Below, in pieces: positions 18,921 to 26,988 of a DNA stretch of 64,000 nucleotides. A program made the translations under genes and the position numbers. The notes beneath the pieces were generated by a model. That model saw nothing but the letters and a program-made list of their open reading frames with translations. It was not told the DNA's origin and did not search any database. The DNA lies in the NCBI GenBank assembly GCA_025352695.1, contig JANXSK010000144.1, positions 1 to 64,000 of the forward strand, written 5' to 3'. The stretch's first letter is position 1. Each line of letters starts with the position of its first letter. The DNA is from Ferruginibacter sp. (GTDB taxonomy: Bacteria; Bacteroidota; Bacteroidia; Chitinophagales; Chitinophagaceae).

Positions 18921-20036
18921 ATGAAACAGGCAATCGTAAATTGTACCATCCATACAGGTCAAGAGGTAATTGAGAAAAATGTAATTATTATTGAAGATGG
19001 AATTATTAGGTCACTGCAAAAGGAAGTGCCGGAAAATTACCAACTGATAGATTTGAATGGATACAATATTGCTGCAGGTTTTCTGGACATACACATTAAT
19101 GGTGGAGAGCAGTTTCATTTTAGTAAACACCCAACAGAAGAAGCCATTCATGATATTTATGAAAGCAGTTTAAAAGGTGGAACTACACATATGCTTCCCT
19201 GCCTAATATCTTCTTCGCACGAAAATATATTGAAGGGTATTGAAGCTGTTAAAAATTACAGAATAAAATATAACAACGGTGTAATTGGTATGCACCTGGA
19301 AGGTCCTTTTCTTAATCCAATAAAACGAGGTGCACACCTTGCAAAATATGTGCGTACACCCACCCATGCTGAACTTGAAGAAATTATACATTATGGAAAA
19401 GATGTAATAAAACTGATTACCATTGCGCCGGAATGTTTTACGGATAAGCAGATTGATATGTTGATGGAAAGTGGCATCATAGTTTCTGCAGGTCATTCCA
19501 ATGCAACTTATGAACAGTCGGCAAATGCTTTTTCAAAAGGCATAAAACTGATCACTCATTTATATAATGCTATGACGCAATTTGGTCACCGGTCACCAGG
19601 ACTTGTGGGTGCGATTTTTGAAAATGAAAATGTTTTTGCACCTATTATATTAGATGGTGCACATTGCGATTATGCTGCAGCAAGAGTGGCATACAAAATA
19701 AAAAAAGATAAATTGATATTAATTAGTGATGCGCTTTTTTTAGGGAGAAAAGTAAAGGAATTTAAATGGGATGAATTCAACGCTAAACTGGTGGATGGTT
19801 TTTATAGAAATGAAGAAGGGAATTTAGCAGGAGCAGCTATTTCGATGGCAGATGCAGTTCGCAATGCAGTAACACATTTAAATGTTTCGGTGAAAGAAGC
19901 GATCGCAATGGCTACTTGCAGGCCAGCCAAAGCAATACAACTGGATAACAATGTAGGAAGTATTAAAGTTGGTTTCCCCGCAAGTTTTGTTAAATTTAGT
20001 AATGACCTGAAATTGATTGAGGCAATGGTTTTGTAA
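18921..20036 (+). CDS. nagA: N-acetylglucosamine-6-phosphate deacetylase
   Basis: Deacetylates GlcNAc-6-phosphate to GlcN-6-phosphate, feeding NagB. Motifs are typical of NagA: GFLDIHINGGEQFHF, MHLEGPFLNPIKRGAH, VSAGHSNATYEQ, ITHLYNAMTQFGHRSPG and LISDAL. The first metal motif reads HIN, not HxH, as expected for the mononuclear type that uses the glutamate of HLEGPF and the histidines of AGHSN and THLYNAM. The length of 371 residues is normal. It is cytoplasmic and lies directly after the S9 peptidase gene. The NagB-like gene at 2031 is its possible downstream partner but is not in the same operon. Confidence 0.92.
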   Translation: MKQAIVNCTIHTGQEVIEKNVIIIEDGIIRSLQKEVPENYQLIDLNGYNIAAGFLDIHINGGEQFHFSKHPTEEAIHDIYESSLKGGTTHMLPCLISSSHENILKGIEAVKNYRIKYNNGVIGMHLEGPFLNPIKRGAHLAKYVRTPTHAELEEIIHYGKDVIKLITIAPECFTDKQIDMLMESGIIVSAGHSNATYEQSANAFSKGIKLITHLYNAMTQFGHRSPGLVGAIFENENVFAPIILDGAHCDYAAARVAYKIKKDKLILISDALFLGRKVKEFKWDEFNAKLVDGFYRNEEGNLAGAAISMADAVRNAVTHLNVSVKEAIAMATCRPAKAIQLDNNVGSIKVGFPASFVKFSNDLKLIEAMVL

Positions 20037-20102
20037 GTAGTTTAAAGTTGCTTTATTTAAATTGGTATTTTATTGCCATTTAGGTAAGAAACTGGAGTGG
20101 CA

Positions 20103-20149
20103 GGTGAGGACATCCGCCACGGCTACCTTCCGTAGTTGGTGTCCTCACC
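20103..20149. repeat. Long GC-rich hairpin element (REP-like candidate) after nagA
   Basis: GGTGAGGACA at 20103-20112 and TGTCCTCACC at 20140-20149 are perfect 10-base arms. Between them a second stem forms from CTAC and GTAG around the loop CTTCC. The whole 47-base element is far more GC-rich than its surroundings and lacks a T tract. It could be a transcript-end stabiliser or terminator for nagA, or a dispersed palindromic element. A copy number in the rest of the genome would decide. Confidence 0.6.
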
Positions 20150-20241
20150 AATCACCTTAATTAAACGGTATTGATTGGTATTTTAATTTTTAACTACAAT
20201 AATTGTAACGGCTGCTAGCCGTTTGAAACTAAATAAATAGC

Positions 20242-20958
20242 ATGAAATTTTATCAAACTTTATATCTTTTACTTTGCATATTTTTATTTGCTTCTTTTAA
20301 AGTGTTAGCGCAGGATACAGCACAAGTATATCTTTTAAAACCTGCTGCTACAAATAATACAGGCAAATATAAAAGTCATTATTTTAAACCCGCCGGTGTT
20401 ATTATTTCCGGTACGTTTATATTGTATGGTTCGTTAAAACCTGCAATCAGTGGTATACAAAGAATAGATACTGATATCATGACATCTGTAAAAACAAATT
20501 ATCCCAATTTTCATACAAGAGCCGATGATTATTTGATGTGGGCACCTACAGCCTCCATATACCTGATGGATGCGATGCATATAAAAACAACACATAGTTT
20601 TACCGAACACCTTATTTTGGATGCAGGCTCAATGGCAATTGCCGGTGGTGTTGGTTTTGTGATGAGAAAGATATCTAAAAATATAGATGTATACAATACT
20701 CAAGATACCAAATTTCCTTCTGGTCATACCACCAATGCATTCAGAGGTGCAGAAATTTTTCGCCAGGAATTTAAAGGTATAAATCCTGTATTAAGTTATA
20801 GCGGTTATCTTGTCGCTACAACGGTTGGCGTGTTGAGGATTTACAATAAAAATCACCAATTAACAGAAGTGTTAGCCGGCGCAGGTTTGGGTATATTATC
20901 TACTAAACTAACGTACTGGGTTTTTGATAAAGTGAAAGATAGGAGGAAGAAAAAATAG
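20242..20958 (+). CDS. PAP2 superfamily phosphatase, exported or membrane-associated
   Basis: A type 2 phosphatidic-acid-phosphatase-like protein with a leader (LLLCIFLFASFKVLAQ). The central motif KFPSGHTTNAF is intact. The third motif reads RIYNKNHQLTEVLAG: the arginine and histidine are kept but the usual aspartate is glutamate. The first motif (K-x6-RP) is degenerate, reading MRKISKNID at the expected place. Hydrophobic stretches flank these motifs. Members dephosphorylate lipid phosphates such as undecaprenyl or phosphatidylglycerol phosphate in the periplasm; the altered motifs make activity uncertain. The gene stands alone between nagA and the convergent HD gene. Confidence 0.8.
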   Translation: MKFYQTLYLLLCIFLFASFKVLAQDTAQVYLLKPAATNNTGKYKSHYFKPAGVIISGTFILYGSLKPAISGIQRIDTDIMTSVKTNYPNFHTRADDYLMWAPTASIYLMDAMHIKTTHSFTEHLILDAGSMAIAGGVGFVMRKISKNIDVYNTQDTKFPSGHTTNAFRGAEIFRQEFKGINPVLSYSGYLVATTVGVLRIYNKNHQLTEVLAGAGLGILSTKLTYWVFDKVKDRRKKK

Positions 20959-21104
20959 TGTTATTTGAAATGTGGGTTATTAGTTTTAAACCTTGAGTGG
21001 CATCCCTCAAATTAAGGTATCCACTAGTTGCCACGATTTAAATTACTATCAAATATAACAGCCTATTTTCCACTTAAAAATCAGTTAGCAATCTCTTTAA
21101 CCTA

Positions 21105-21758
21105 TTATTTTTCTCCTTCCCACTCTTTATAAAACTGGTTTAAATAAGCCTCCATAAACACATGTCTTTGCTCAGCCATTTGCCTGCCGGTAGTAGTATT
21201 CATTTTGCTTTTTAATAATAATAATTTCTCATAAAAATGATTGATGGTAGGGGCAGAACTTTTTTTATAACTTTCTTTTGTCATTGCCAGCGCCGGTGCA
21301 ATAGCCGGATTATATATTTCCCTATTTTTGAAACCTCCATAATTAAAAGCCCTTGCAATACCAATGGCACCCAACGCATCTAACCTGTCAGCATCCTGTA
21401 CCACATTTAGTTCCGGGCTGCTAAAACTAGCAGTAAAATTTCCACCTTTAAATGAAATATGCCTGATAATATTTTCTACTTGCTCAATTATTTTGTCAGG
21501 TACTTGTATGGATTGTAAAAATTGTGTTGCTTTTGCAGGGCCTATTTCTTCATCATCATTATTAAATTTAGCATCCGCTATATCGTGTAATAATGCAGCT
21601 AGCTCAACGATATATAGATTAGCTTTTTCTGCTTTTGCAATGGTAACAGCATTTTTCCAAACCCTTTCAATGTGCCACCAATCGTGGCCACCTTCAGCAT
21701 TTTTCAAGGTTATTTTTACAAAATTTACGGTAGTGTTGATAATTTCTTTCTCAGTCAT
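21105..21758 (-). CDS. HD-domain phosphohydrolase (YedJ-like)
   Basis: A soluble HD-superfamily protein of 217 residues. The metal-binding residues are visible: H in GHDWWHIERVWKNA, the HD pair in ALLHDIADAKF, and D in VVQDADRLDALGAIGIAR. This layout is that of the YedJ/YpgQ group, whose members hydrolyse nucleotides or related phosphates in vitro. The C-terminal segment SKMNTTTGRQMAEQRHVFMEAYLNQF is also typical of the group. The cellular substrate is unknown. The gene is divergent from the NADH dehydrogenase gene. Confidence 0.85.
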   Translation of the reverse strand: MTEKEIINTTVNFVKITLKNAEGGHDWWHIERVWKNAVTIAKAEKANLYIVELAALLHDIADAKFNNDDEEIGPAKATQFLQSIQVPDKIIEQVENIIRHISFKGGNFTASFSSPELNVVQDADRLDALGAIGIARAFNYGGFKNREIYNPAIAPALAMTKESYKKSSAPTINHFYEKLLLLKSKMNTTTGRQMAEQRHVFMEAYLNQFYKEWEGEK

Positions 21759-22097
21759 AAAATGTATTGTTTTTTTTAAAATTAAACAGCTTTAGTAAGT
21801 TGTTTAACGAATTTGTAATCTACAGAATATCCCAACAGTAACCTCTTTAATAAGCCAATTATTTTATAAAAAATCAGTGCCAGCAAAAGTTATTTTAAAA
21901 ATAAAATAACCCTTTAAATATCTTAACAGGTAAGTTTAAAATGTAATAAAAATTAAAAGTGTTTATATTGGCATCCGTTTGGCTATAATTACGATAAGAT
22001 CTTACAGCTTTGGTAAAAAAGGAAACATTTTGAGAATAAATTTGTTTTTATAACTATTCTCCAAAAATTGTAAATTTATTTACACAAATAAAATCAA
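21759..22097. other. Divergent intergenic region, candidate ndh promoter
   Basis: TAAATTTG at 22037-22044 matches the Bacteroidota -7 consensus TAnnTTTG. A TTTG lies upstream at 22009-22012 with a spacing of 24, slightly long. This would start transcription roughly 50 bases before the NADH dehydrogenase ATG. Nothing else recognisable lies in the 339 bases. Confidence 0.35.
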
Positions 22098-23360
22098 ATG
22101 AAAATAGTAATAATAGGAGGCGGTTTTGCAGGTGTTATTTTGGCAAAATCATTGGCCAATAAACACGAATTTGAAGTAACGCTCGTAGATAAGAATAATT
22201 ATAATTTTTTCCCTCCTTTAATTTACCAGGTTGCAACAGCTTATTTAGAACCAACGAGTATTAGTTATCCGTTTCGAAAATTATTTTCTGGAAAGACGAA
22301 CCTCTATTTTCGGTTAGGTGAAGTAAAAAAAATAGTGCCGGCAGAGAATAAAATAGTTTTGAATGATGGTGAATTAATTTATGATAAGCTTGTATTTGCA
22401 ACTGGTGCAGAAACCAATTATTTTGGTATTGAAAATGTAAAACAACATGCTATCCCAATGAAAACATTGGATGATGCGCTGGAAATGCGTAATAGATTGT
22501 TAGAGCAGATGGAGAAGGCTACTGTTAGTACAGATGTAGAGGAAGTGAAACAATTACTTACACTTGTAATTGCGGGAGCTGGACCAACCGGGGTAGAACT
22601 TGCTGGCATGTTTGCCGAAATGAAAAATGGTATTTTTAGAAAAGAATATCCAGCGTTGTCTGGCAAAGGCGGCGATATATATCTGGTAGATGGCGGCAGT
22701 GCAGTGTTGGCAACAATGAGCTTACAATCGCAACAGGATACTTTTGAAGCCCTTACAAAACTGGGAGTAAAAATAAAATTAAACTACCAGGTAAAAGATT
22801 ATGTGGAAGGTAAAGTTTTATTTAGCAATGGAGAAAGTATAGCTACCAAAAGTTTGATTTGGGCAGCAGGAGTTACCGCTTCTATTTTTGAAGGATTGCC
22901 TGCAGAAAGTTACGGAAGGGGCAGAAGAATGTTGGTAGATGAACACAATAAATTAAAAGGAACTGAAAATATTTATGCTATGGGCGATACCTGTTTACAA
23001 ACAACAGATACACATTTTCCTAACGGGCATCCTCAGGTTGCCCAAGTTGCAATTCAGCAGGGAATAAACCTTGCAAAAAACTTTCAATCATTGATAAATG
23101 GCAAACCGTTAAAGGCTTTTATTTATAATGATAAAGGTTCAATGGCCATTATTGGCAGAAACAAGGCCGTGGTTGATTTACCTAAACCAACGCTTCACTT
23201 AAATGGATTTATAGCATGGCTAGCGTGGTTATTTATTCACTTATTATCGCTAATAACTTACCGCAATAGGGTGAGGACTTTTTGGAACTGGATGATTGCC
23301 TATTTTACCAAAGATCAATCTTTGAGAATGATTATACGGCCGGCAAAAAAAATAGGATAA
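22098..23360 (+). CDS. ndh: Type II NADH dehydrogenase (NDH-2)
   Basis: A single-subunit, non-proton-pumping NADH:quinone oxidoreductase. The FAD-binding Rossmann motif IGGGFAGVILAKSLA opens the protein and the NADH-binding motif LVIAGAGPTGVELAGMFAEM lies about residue 160. YAMGDTC is the second FAD contact, and QVAQVAIQQGINLAKN matches the quinone-side AQxAxQxG element. The C-terminal 60 residues are hydrophobic and amphipathic (GFIAWLAWLFIHLLSLITYRNR), which anchors these enzymes at the inner face of the membrane. At 420 residues the gene is full length. It converges on the gluconokinase gene with only 12 bases between stops. Confidence 0.9.
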   Translation: MKIVIIGGGFAGVILAKSLANKHEFEVTLVDKNNYNFFPPLIYQVATAYLEPTSISYPFRKLFSGKTNLYFRLGEVKKIVPAENKIVLNDGELIYDKLVFATGAETNYFGIENVKQHAIPMKTLDDALEMRNRLLEQMEKATVSTDVEEVKQLLTLVIAGAGPTGVELAGMFAEMKNGIFRKEYPALSGKGGDIYLVDGGSAVLATMSLQSQQDTFEALTKLGVKIKLNYQVKDYVEGKVLFSNGESIATKSLIWAAGVTASIFEGLPAESYGRGRRMLVDEHNKLKGTENIYAMGDTCLQTTDTHFPNGHPQVAQVAIQQGINLAKNFQSLINGKPLKAFIYNDKGSMAIIGRNKAVVDLPKPTLHLNGFIAWLAWLFIHLLSLITYRNRVRTFWNWMIAYFTKDQSLRMIIRPAKKIG

Positions 23361-23372
23361 GTTTTTATTATT

Positions 23373-24830
23373 CTAAAACTCCGCCTTCACCAACTCATAC
23401 AAACGTTCCATCTTATTGCATTGTCTTAAATAAATTGCATGGTTGATGGGATTGGGATAATATTTTTTTTCTTCTGAAAGATCAAATACAGCAGTAATTT
23501 GTAAGGCCTGTAACCCAAGTATTATTGCGCCAAATGCAGCACTTTCTTTAATTTCGGAAACAATCACCGGAAGGTTAAACAGGTCGGCAAGCAGTTGCAC
23601 CCAAAACTCACTGTCTGTAAATCCACCACTTGCATAAATGATACTTACAGTTGTCTTCTCCATTAAAATTTTTGCAATACTGTAGGTGTTATAAACGATC
23701 GCTTCTAGCGCAGCTCTAACAAGGTGAGCAGTGTTGTGTTCAATACTTAAATTCCACCATACCGCTCTTGCATCGGAGTTCCAAAGTGGCGCTCTTTCTC
23801 CTAATAGGTAAGGTAGCAATAATAAGCCGTCGCTGCCGGGCGCAATTGTTTTTGCCATGTTTACAAATTGCTGGTAAGAAAGATCATTTTGCAGTATTTT
23901 TTCTTTCAGCCATTGCAACACAATAGCGCCATTGTTACTTGCACCACCTGTAATATATTGATCGCCGTGCAGGTGGTAGCAAAAGGTACGCATACCGGCA
24001 TCTGTTATCGGTTGTTTTGTTACAACTCTTACAGCACTGCTTGTTCCAATGGTAACAGCCATAGAACCTTTAACTGTTGCACCGCTGCCAAGGTTAGCAA
24101 GTGCGCCATCACTACTGCCAATTACAAAAGCAGTTTGTTTAAAAGCAACAAGGCTTTTATGTAGTTCGTTGGTTTTATCGATTGTCAAATATTCAATGTG
24201 CGTTGTAGCAACTATTGTAGATAATTTTGTTTCATCAACACCGGTATAAGTTAAAATAGGGTGATCCCATTCCAGCAAATTGGTGTTTAGTAGTCCAGTT
24301 GCTGATGCAATGGCAGTATCGATGATATATTTTTCAAACAGTCTATGAAAAATAAATTCTTTAATACCTATGAATTTTGAGGTGTTGTAAAAAAGTACTG
24401 GTTCCTTTTCTTTAAACCAACATAATTTACAAAATGGCGACATGGCATGTATGGGAACGCCTGATGCCTGATAAAATTTTTTTCCCTCTGCGGTTTCTTT
24501 AAATTGCACAGCTAATTCACTGGCCCGGTTATCGGCCCAAATAATGCAATTAGTTAAAGGATTATTTTTTTTATCCATCAACAGCAAACTGTGCATGGCC
24601 GCAGAAAAGCTAATAAGTACGGGGTTATCCTGCCTTAATTGTAGTGCAATAGTATTGAGGCAATTAATAACTGCTTTTAATATTTCATTGGGATTCTGTT
24701 CACACTGGTTTTTCTGCGGGTGTGTTATAGGATAAGCGATTGAATGCTGTGCCAATACGCTGCCCGTTGTTGAAAAAGCTACAGCTTTTGTTGACGTAGT
24801 GCCGATATCAATCCCAATATAGTAATCCAT
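23373..24830 (-). CDS. gntK: FGGY-family gluconokinase
   Basis: An FGGY sugar kinase of 485 residues. The N-terminal phosphate-binding motif is YIGIDIGTTSTKAVAF; the second nucleotide motif is AVTIGTSSAVRVVT. LLPYLLGERAPLWNSDARAVWWNLS is the conserved C-terminal FGGY core, with ASGGFTDSEFWVQLLADLF after it. AYPITHPQKNQCEQNPNEI and GDQYITGGASNNGAIVLQWLKE match the Bacillus-type gluconate kinases (GntK) better than xylulokinase or glycerol kinase. It would make 6-phosphogluconate from gluconate. With the SMP-30 lactonase 18 kb upstream, a gluconolactone-to-gluconate route is possible, but the genes are not linked. Xylulokinase is the main alternative. Confidence 0.8.
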   Translation of the reverse strand: MDYYIGIDIGTTSTKAVAFSTTGSVLAQHSIAYPITHPQKNQCEQNPNEILKAVINCLNTIALQLRQDNPVLISFSAAMHSLLLMDKKNNPLTNCIIWADNRASELAVQFKETAEGKKFYQASGVPIHAMSPFCKLCWFKEKEPVLFYNTSKFIGIKEFIFHRLFEKYIIDTAIASATGLLNTNLLEWDHPILTYTGVDETKLSTIVATTHIEYLTIDKTNELHKSLVAFKQTAFVIGSSDGALANLGSGATVKGSMAVTIGTSSAVRVVTKQPITDAGMRTFCYHLHGDQYITGGASNNGAIVLQWLKEKILQNDLSYQQFVNMAKTIAPGSDGLLLLPYLLGERAPLWNSDARAVWWNLSIEHNTAHLVRAALEAIVYNTYSIAKILMEKTTVSIIYASGGFTDSEFWVQLLADLFNLPVIVSEIKESAAFGAIILGLQALQITAVFDLSEEKKYYPNPINHAIYLRQCNKMERLYELVKAEF

Positions 24831-25225
24831 GATATGCTCAAATAATTTAATCTTCGTTGGTGTAGGTTAGTTACAAAAATAGCTGTTAACCTTTTAAAAC
24901 AGCTTGAATAAAAATTAGTTTCTATTATTTTACTGAAGTAGAAATAAAAGCATTTAAAATGTACAATTAAATATCTTTATAGTTTAATTGTCGTTCTCAC
25001 ATATCATTCACTTCATTCAGACTAACAGTTAAAATAGTTTTTGTAACCAGAATTACTAAACGATTTACTAAAATAAAAAATGCCATCTTAATCAAGCTTT
25101 CAATATTAATAACTAAATTATTAGTCAGCTAACATTTATTAATCTAACTGATAAAATGACACTAAAGATTAAATTTGGCTACGCTTTTTATACTTCAATT
25201 TTAATTTTGATCAATACATAATATT
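24831..25225. other. Divergent intergenic region, candidate -7 element for the GH43-like gene
   Basis: TAAATTTG at 25170-25177 fits TAnnTTTG and would give a leader of about 40 bases before the GH43-like ATG. No good TTG is seen at the -33 distance. The other 350 bases are very AT-rich and I see no gene remnant or structure in them. Confidence 0.35.
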
Positions 25226-26161
25226 ATGAAAAATTTTTATTTAGTTATTTTACTACTATGCTTTTTGCAAGTTATTTATGCACAGCAACCGTTAAAAAAT
25301 AAGGTATTGATATTTGCTTCTTTTAGAGGTAATGGAGAAGATGGACTTCATTTGGCTTATAGTGAAGATGGATACAAATGGACTGCATTAAAAGGAGATA
25401 GTTCTTTTCTTACCCCTACAGTTAGTAAAGATAAGTTGATGAGAGATCCTTGTATTATTAAGGGAGCAGATGGATTATTTCATATGGTATGGACGGTGAG
25501 CTGGAATGATAAGGGTATTGGATATGCCAGTTCAAAAGATCTTGTGCATTGGACAGAACAACACTTTATTCCTGTAATGCAGCAGGAGGCAACGGCGTTG
25601 AATTGCTGGGCACCGGAAATTATTTATGATGAACTTAATGGTTATTATATGATCTATTGGTCAACTACCATACCAGGCAGATTTGCTTTTGGTGATACCA
25701 GTGGAGATGATAAATACAATCATCGTTTATACTATGTAACAACCCGTGATTTTAAAACGTACACTACAGCGAAACTGTTGTACGATCAACGTTTTAATGT
25801 TATTGATGCTACAATTCAAAAGGACGGAAACAGGTTTGTTTTATTTTTAAAAGATGAAACGTTAAAGCCGGTACCACAAAAAAATATTCGTATTGTAATT
25901 AGTGATAGCCTTACAGAAGGCTATGGAAAACCATCTGTTCCAATTACTGGTAACTATTGGGCAGAAGGTCCTACAGTAATTAAACTTGATAAAAAATGGA
26001 TTGTTTATTTTGATAAATATACCGAAAAAAAATATGGTGCTTTAGTATCAACTGACCTTGTAAACTGGAAAGATATTTCTAATGAAATTAGTTTTCCAAA
26101 AGGAACAAGACATGGCACTGTCTTTAGTATTTCCAAAGCAGAATTTAACAAGTTTTTTTAA
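25226..26161 (+). CDS. GH43-like five-bladed beta-propeller glycosidase, secreted
   Basis: A signal peptide (FYLVILLLCFLQVIYAQ) precedes a beta-propeller with the GH43/GH32/GH117 clan look. Blades are marked by LAYSEDGYKWTAL, YASSKDLVHWTEQHF, YVTTRDFKTYTTAKLLYD and ALVSTDLVNWKDIS. A catalytic triad can be proposed: D74 in LMRDPCII (base), D194 in VIDATIQKDG (pKa modulator) and E247 in WAEGPTVIK (acid). Substrates in these families are usually arabinosides, xylosides or galactosides; I cannot assign one. The length of 311 residues suggests a single catalytic domain. A GH2 remnant begins about 45 bases after the stop, so this gene may once have belonged to a larger glycan-degrading operon. Confidence 0.8.
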   Translation: MKNFYLVILLLCFLQVIYAQQPLKNKVLIFASFRGNGEDGLHLAYSEDGYKWTALKGDSSFLTPTVSKDKLMRDPCIIKGADGLFHMVWTVSWNDKGIGYASSKDLVHWTEQHFIPVMQQEATALNCWAPEIIYDELNGYYMIYWSTTIPGRFAFGDTSGDDKYNHRLYYVTTRDFKTYTTAKLLYDQRFNVIDATIQKDGNRFVLFLKDETLKPVPQKNIRIVISDSLTEGYGKPSVPITGNYWAEGPTVIKLDKKWIVYFDKYTEKKYGALVSTDLVNWKDISNEISFPKGTRHGTVFSISKAEFNKFF

Positions 26162-26206
26162 ATAGAATCTAAATGTAAGGGGCTAATAACTTTAATTAAT
26201 CTAGAT

Positions 26207-26638
26207 GAATTACCGGATTGGAATGGATGGGACGAGGTCCTTACCTTGTTTGTAAAAATCGTTTAAAAGGGCAGCAGTTTGGTGTATGGCAAAAAATATA
26301 ATAATAGTATTATTGGCGAAAGCTGCTATTATCCGGAGTTTAAAGGATATCATGCAGCACTTTATTGGGTAGTAAATGAAAATAAAGAATCGTCTTTCAT
26401 TAAAAACAAAGAAGAAAATATTTTTCTTCGAATGCAGCAACCACTTAAGCGGGTTGAAACAAACAATAACAAAGTTAGTATAGCTTTTGCAGAAGGTATC
26501 ATTTGATTTATGAATGCCATTAGGCCAATTGAATCCAAATTTAAATCGACTGATAAAATGGGGCCGCAAAGCCAGCTAAACATACAGTTGAATCATTTAC
26601 ATGTTAAAGGGAATTTATGGTTTGATTTCAGACCTTAA
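26207..26638 (+). pseudogene. Decayed C-terminal fragment of a GH2 (beta-galactosidase-type) gene
   Basis: Three plus-strand pieces read as the end of a large Bacteroidota GH2 enzyme. They are GLEWMGRGPYLVCKNRLKGQ followed by FGVWQK (26215-26283), then KYNNSIIGESCYYPEFKGYHAALYW up to EGII in the next frame, then FMNAIRPIESKF, DKMGPQSQ and KGNLWFDFRP to the stop at 26638. The first junction is a one-base shift in an A6 run at about 26290; removing one A restores GVWQKYNN. The second break is an in-frame TGA at 26504 where a serine codon would fit. Nothing upstream encodes the rest of the enzyme, which should be many hundreds of residues. This is therefore a remnant, not a sequencing slip in an intact gene. 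Confidence 0.75.
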
Positions 26639-26930
26639 TTTTTTTATTATTAGCTGTTGTTTTGTAGCACATGAATAAAGATATCGCAATATATTTTTTA
26701 AAAAAAAGTACATTTTGAAAAATAGATTGGTGATAAATTTATTATCACATGGTATTTTAAACAAAATAAGTTGGTACAATGCTTCATAGATGTGCAATTA
26801 AATTTTAATAATAACGTTGTGGTTAATGACATTATTAAGTGATGTAAAACCACCTGCAAAAAGTATAAAATATGTTGTGTTACAGGTTCAAAATTATTTG
26901 ATAAAATTTTAAATAATCGGTTGAAGTAAG

Positions 26931-26963
26931 TATTTAAAATTTTAAAACTACCCGATAGTTTTG
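26931..26963 (+). promoter_or_regulatory. Candidate promoter of the hybrid kinase gene with overlapping dyad
   Basis: TTG at 26931-26933 and TAGTTTTG at 26956-26963, separated by 22 bases, fit the Bacteroidota -33/-7 pattern, giving a leader of about 20 bases. AAAACTA-CCCGA-TAGTTTT (26944-26962) is a perfect 7-base inverted repeat covering the -7 element, so a repressor could act here. Confidence 0.5.
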
Positions 26964-26988
26964 AACAATTATCCAATAACCATTTACT

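Noticed and set aside
23268-23279. GGTGAGGAC match to the arm of the 20103 hairpin
   Set aside because: It lies in the ndh coding frame (NRVRTFW) without the second arm, so it is chance.
26279-26506. 75-residue ORF as an independent small gene
   Set aside because: It needs a TTG start, and its sequence continues a GH2 reading on both sides of a frameshift and a stop, so it belongs to the pseudogene.
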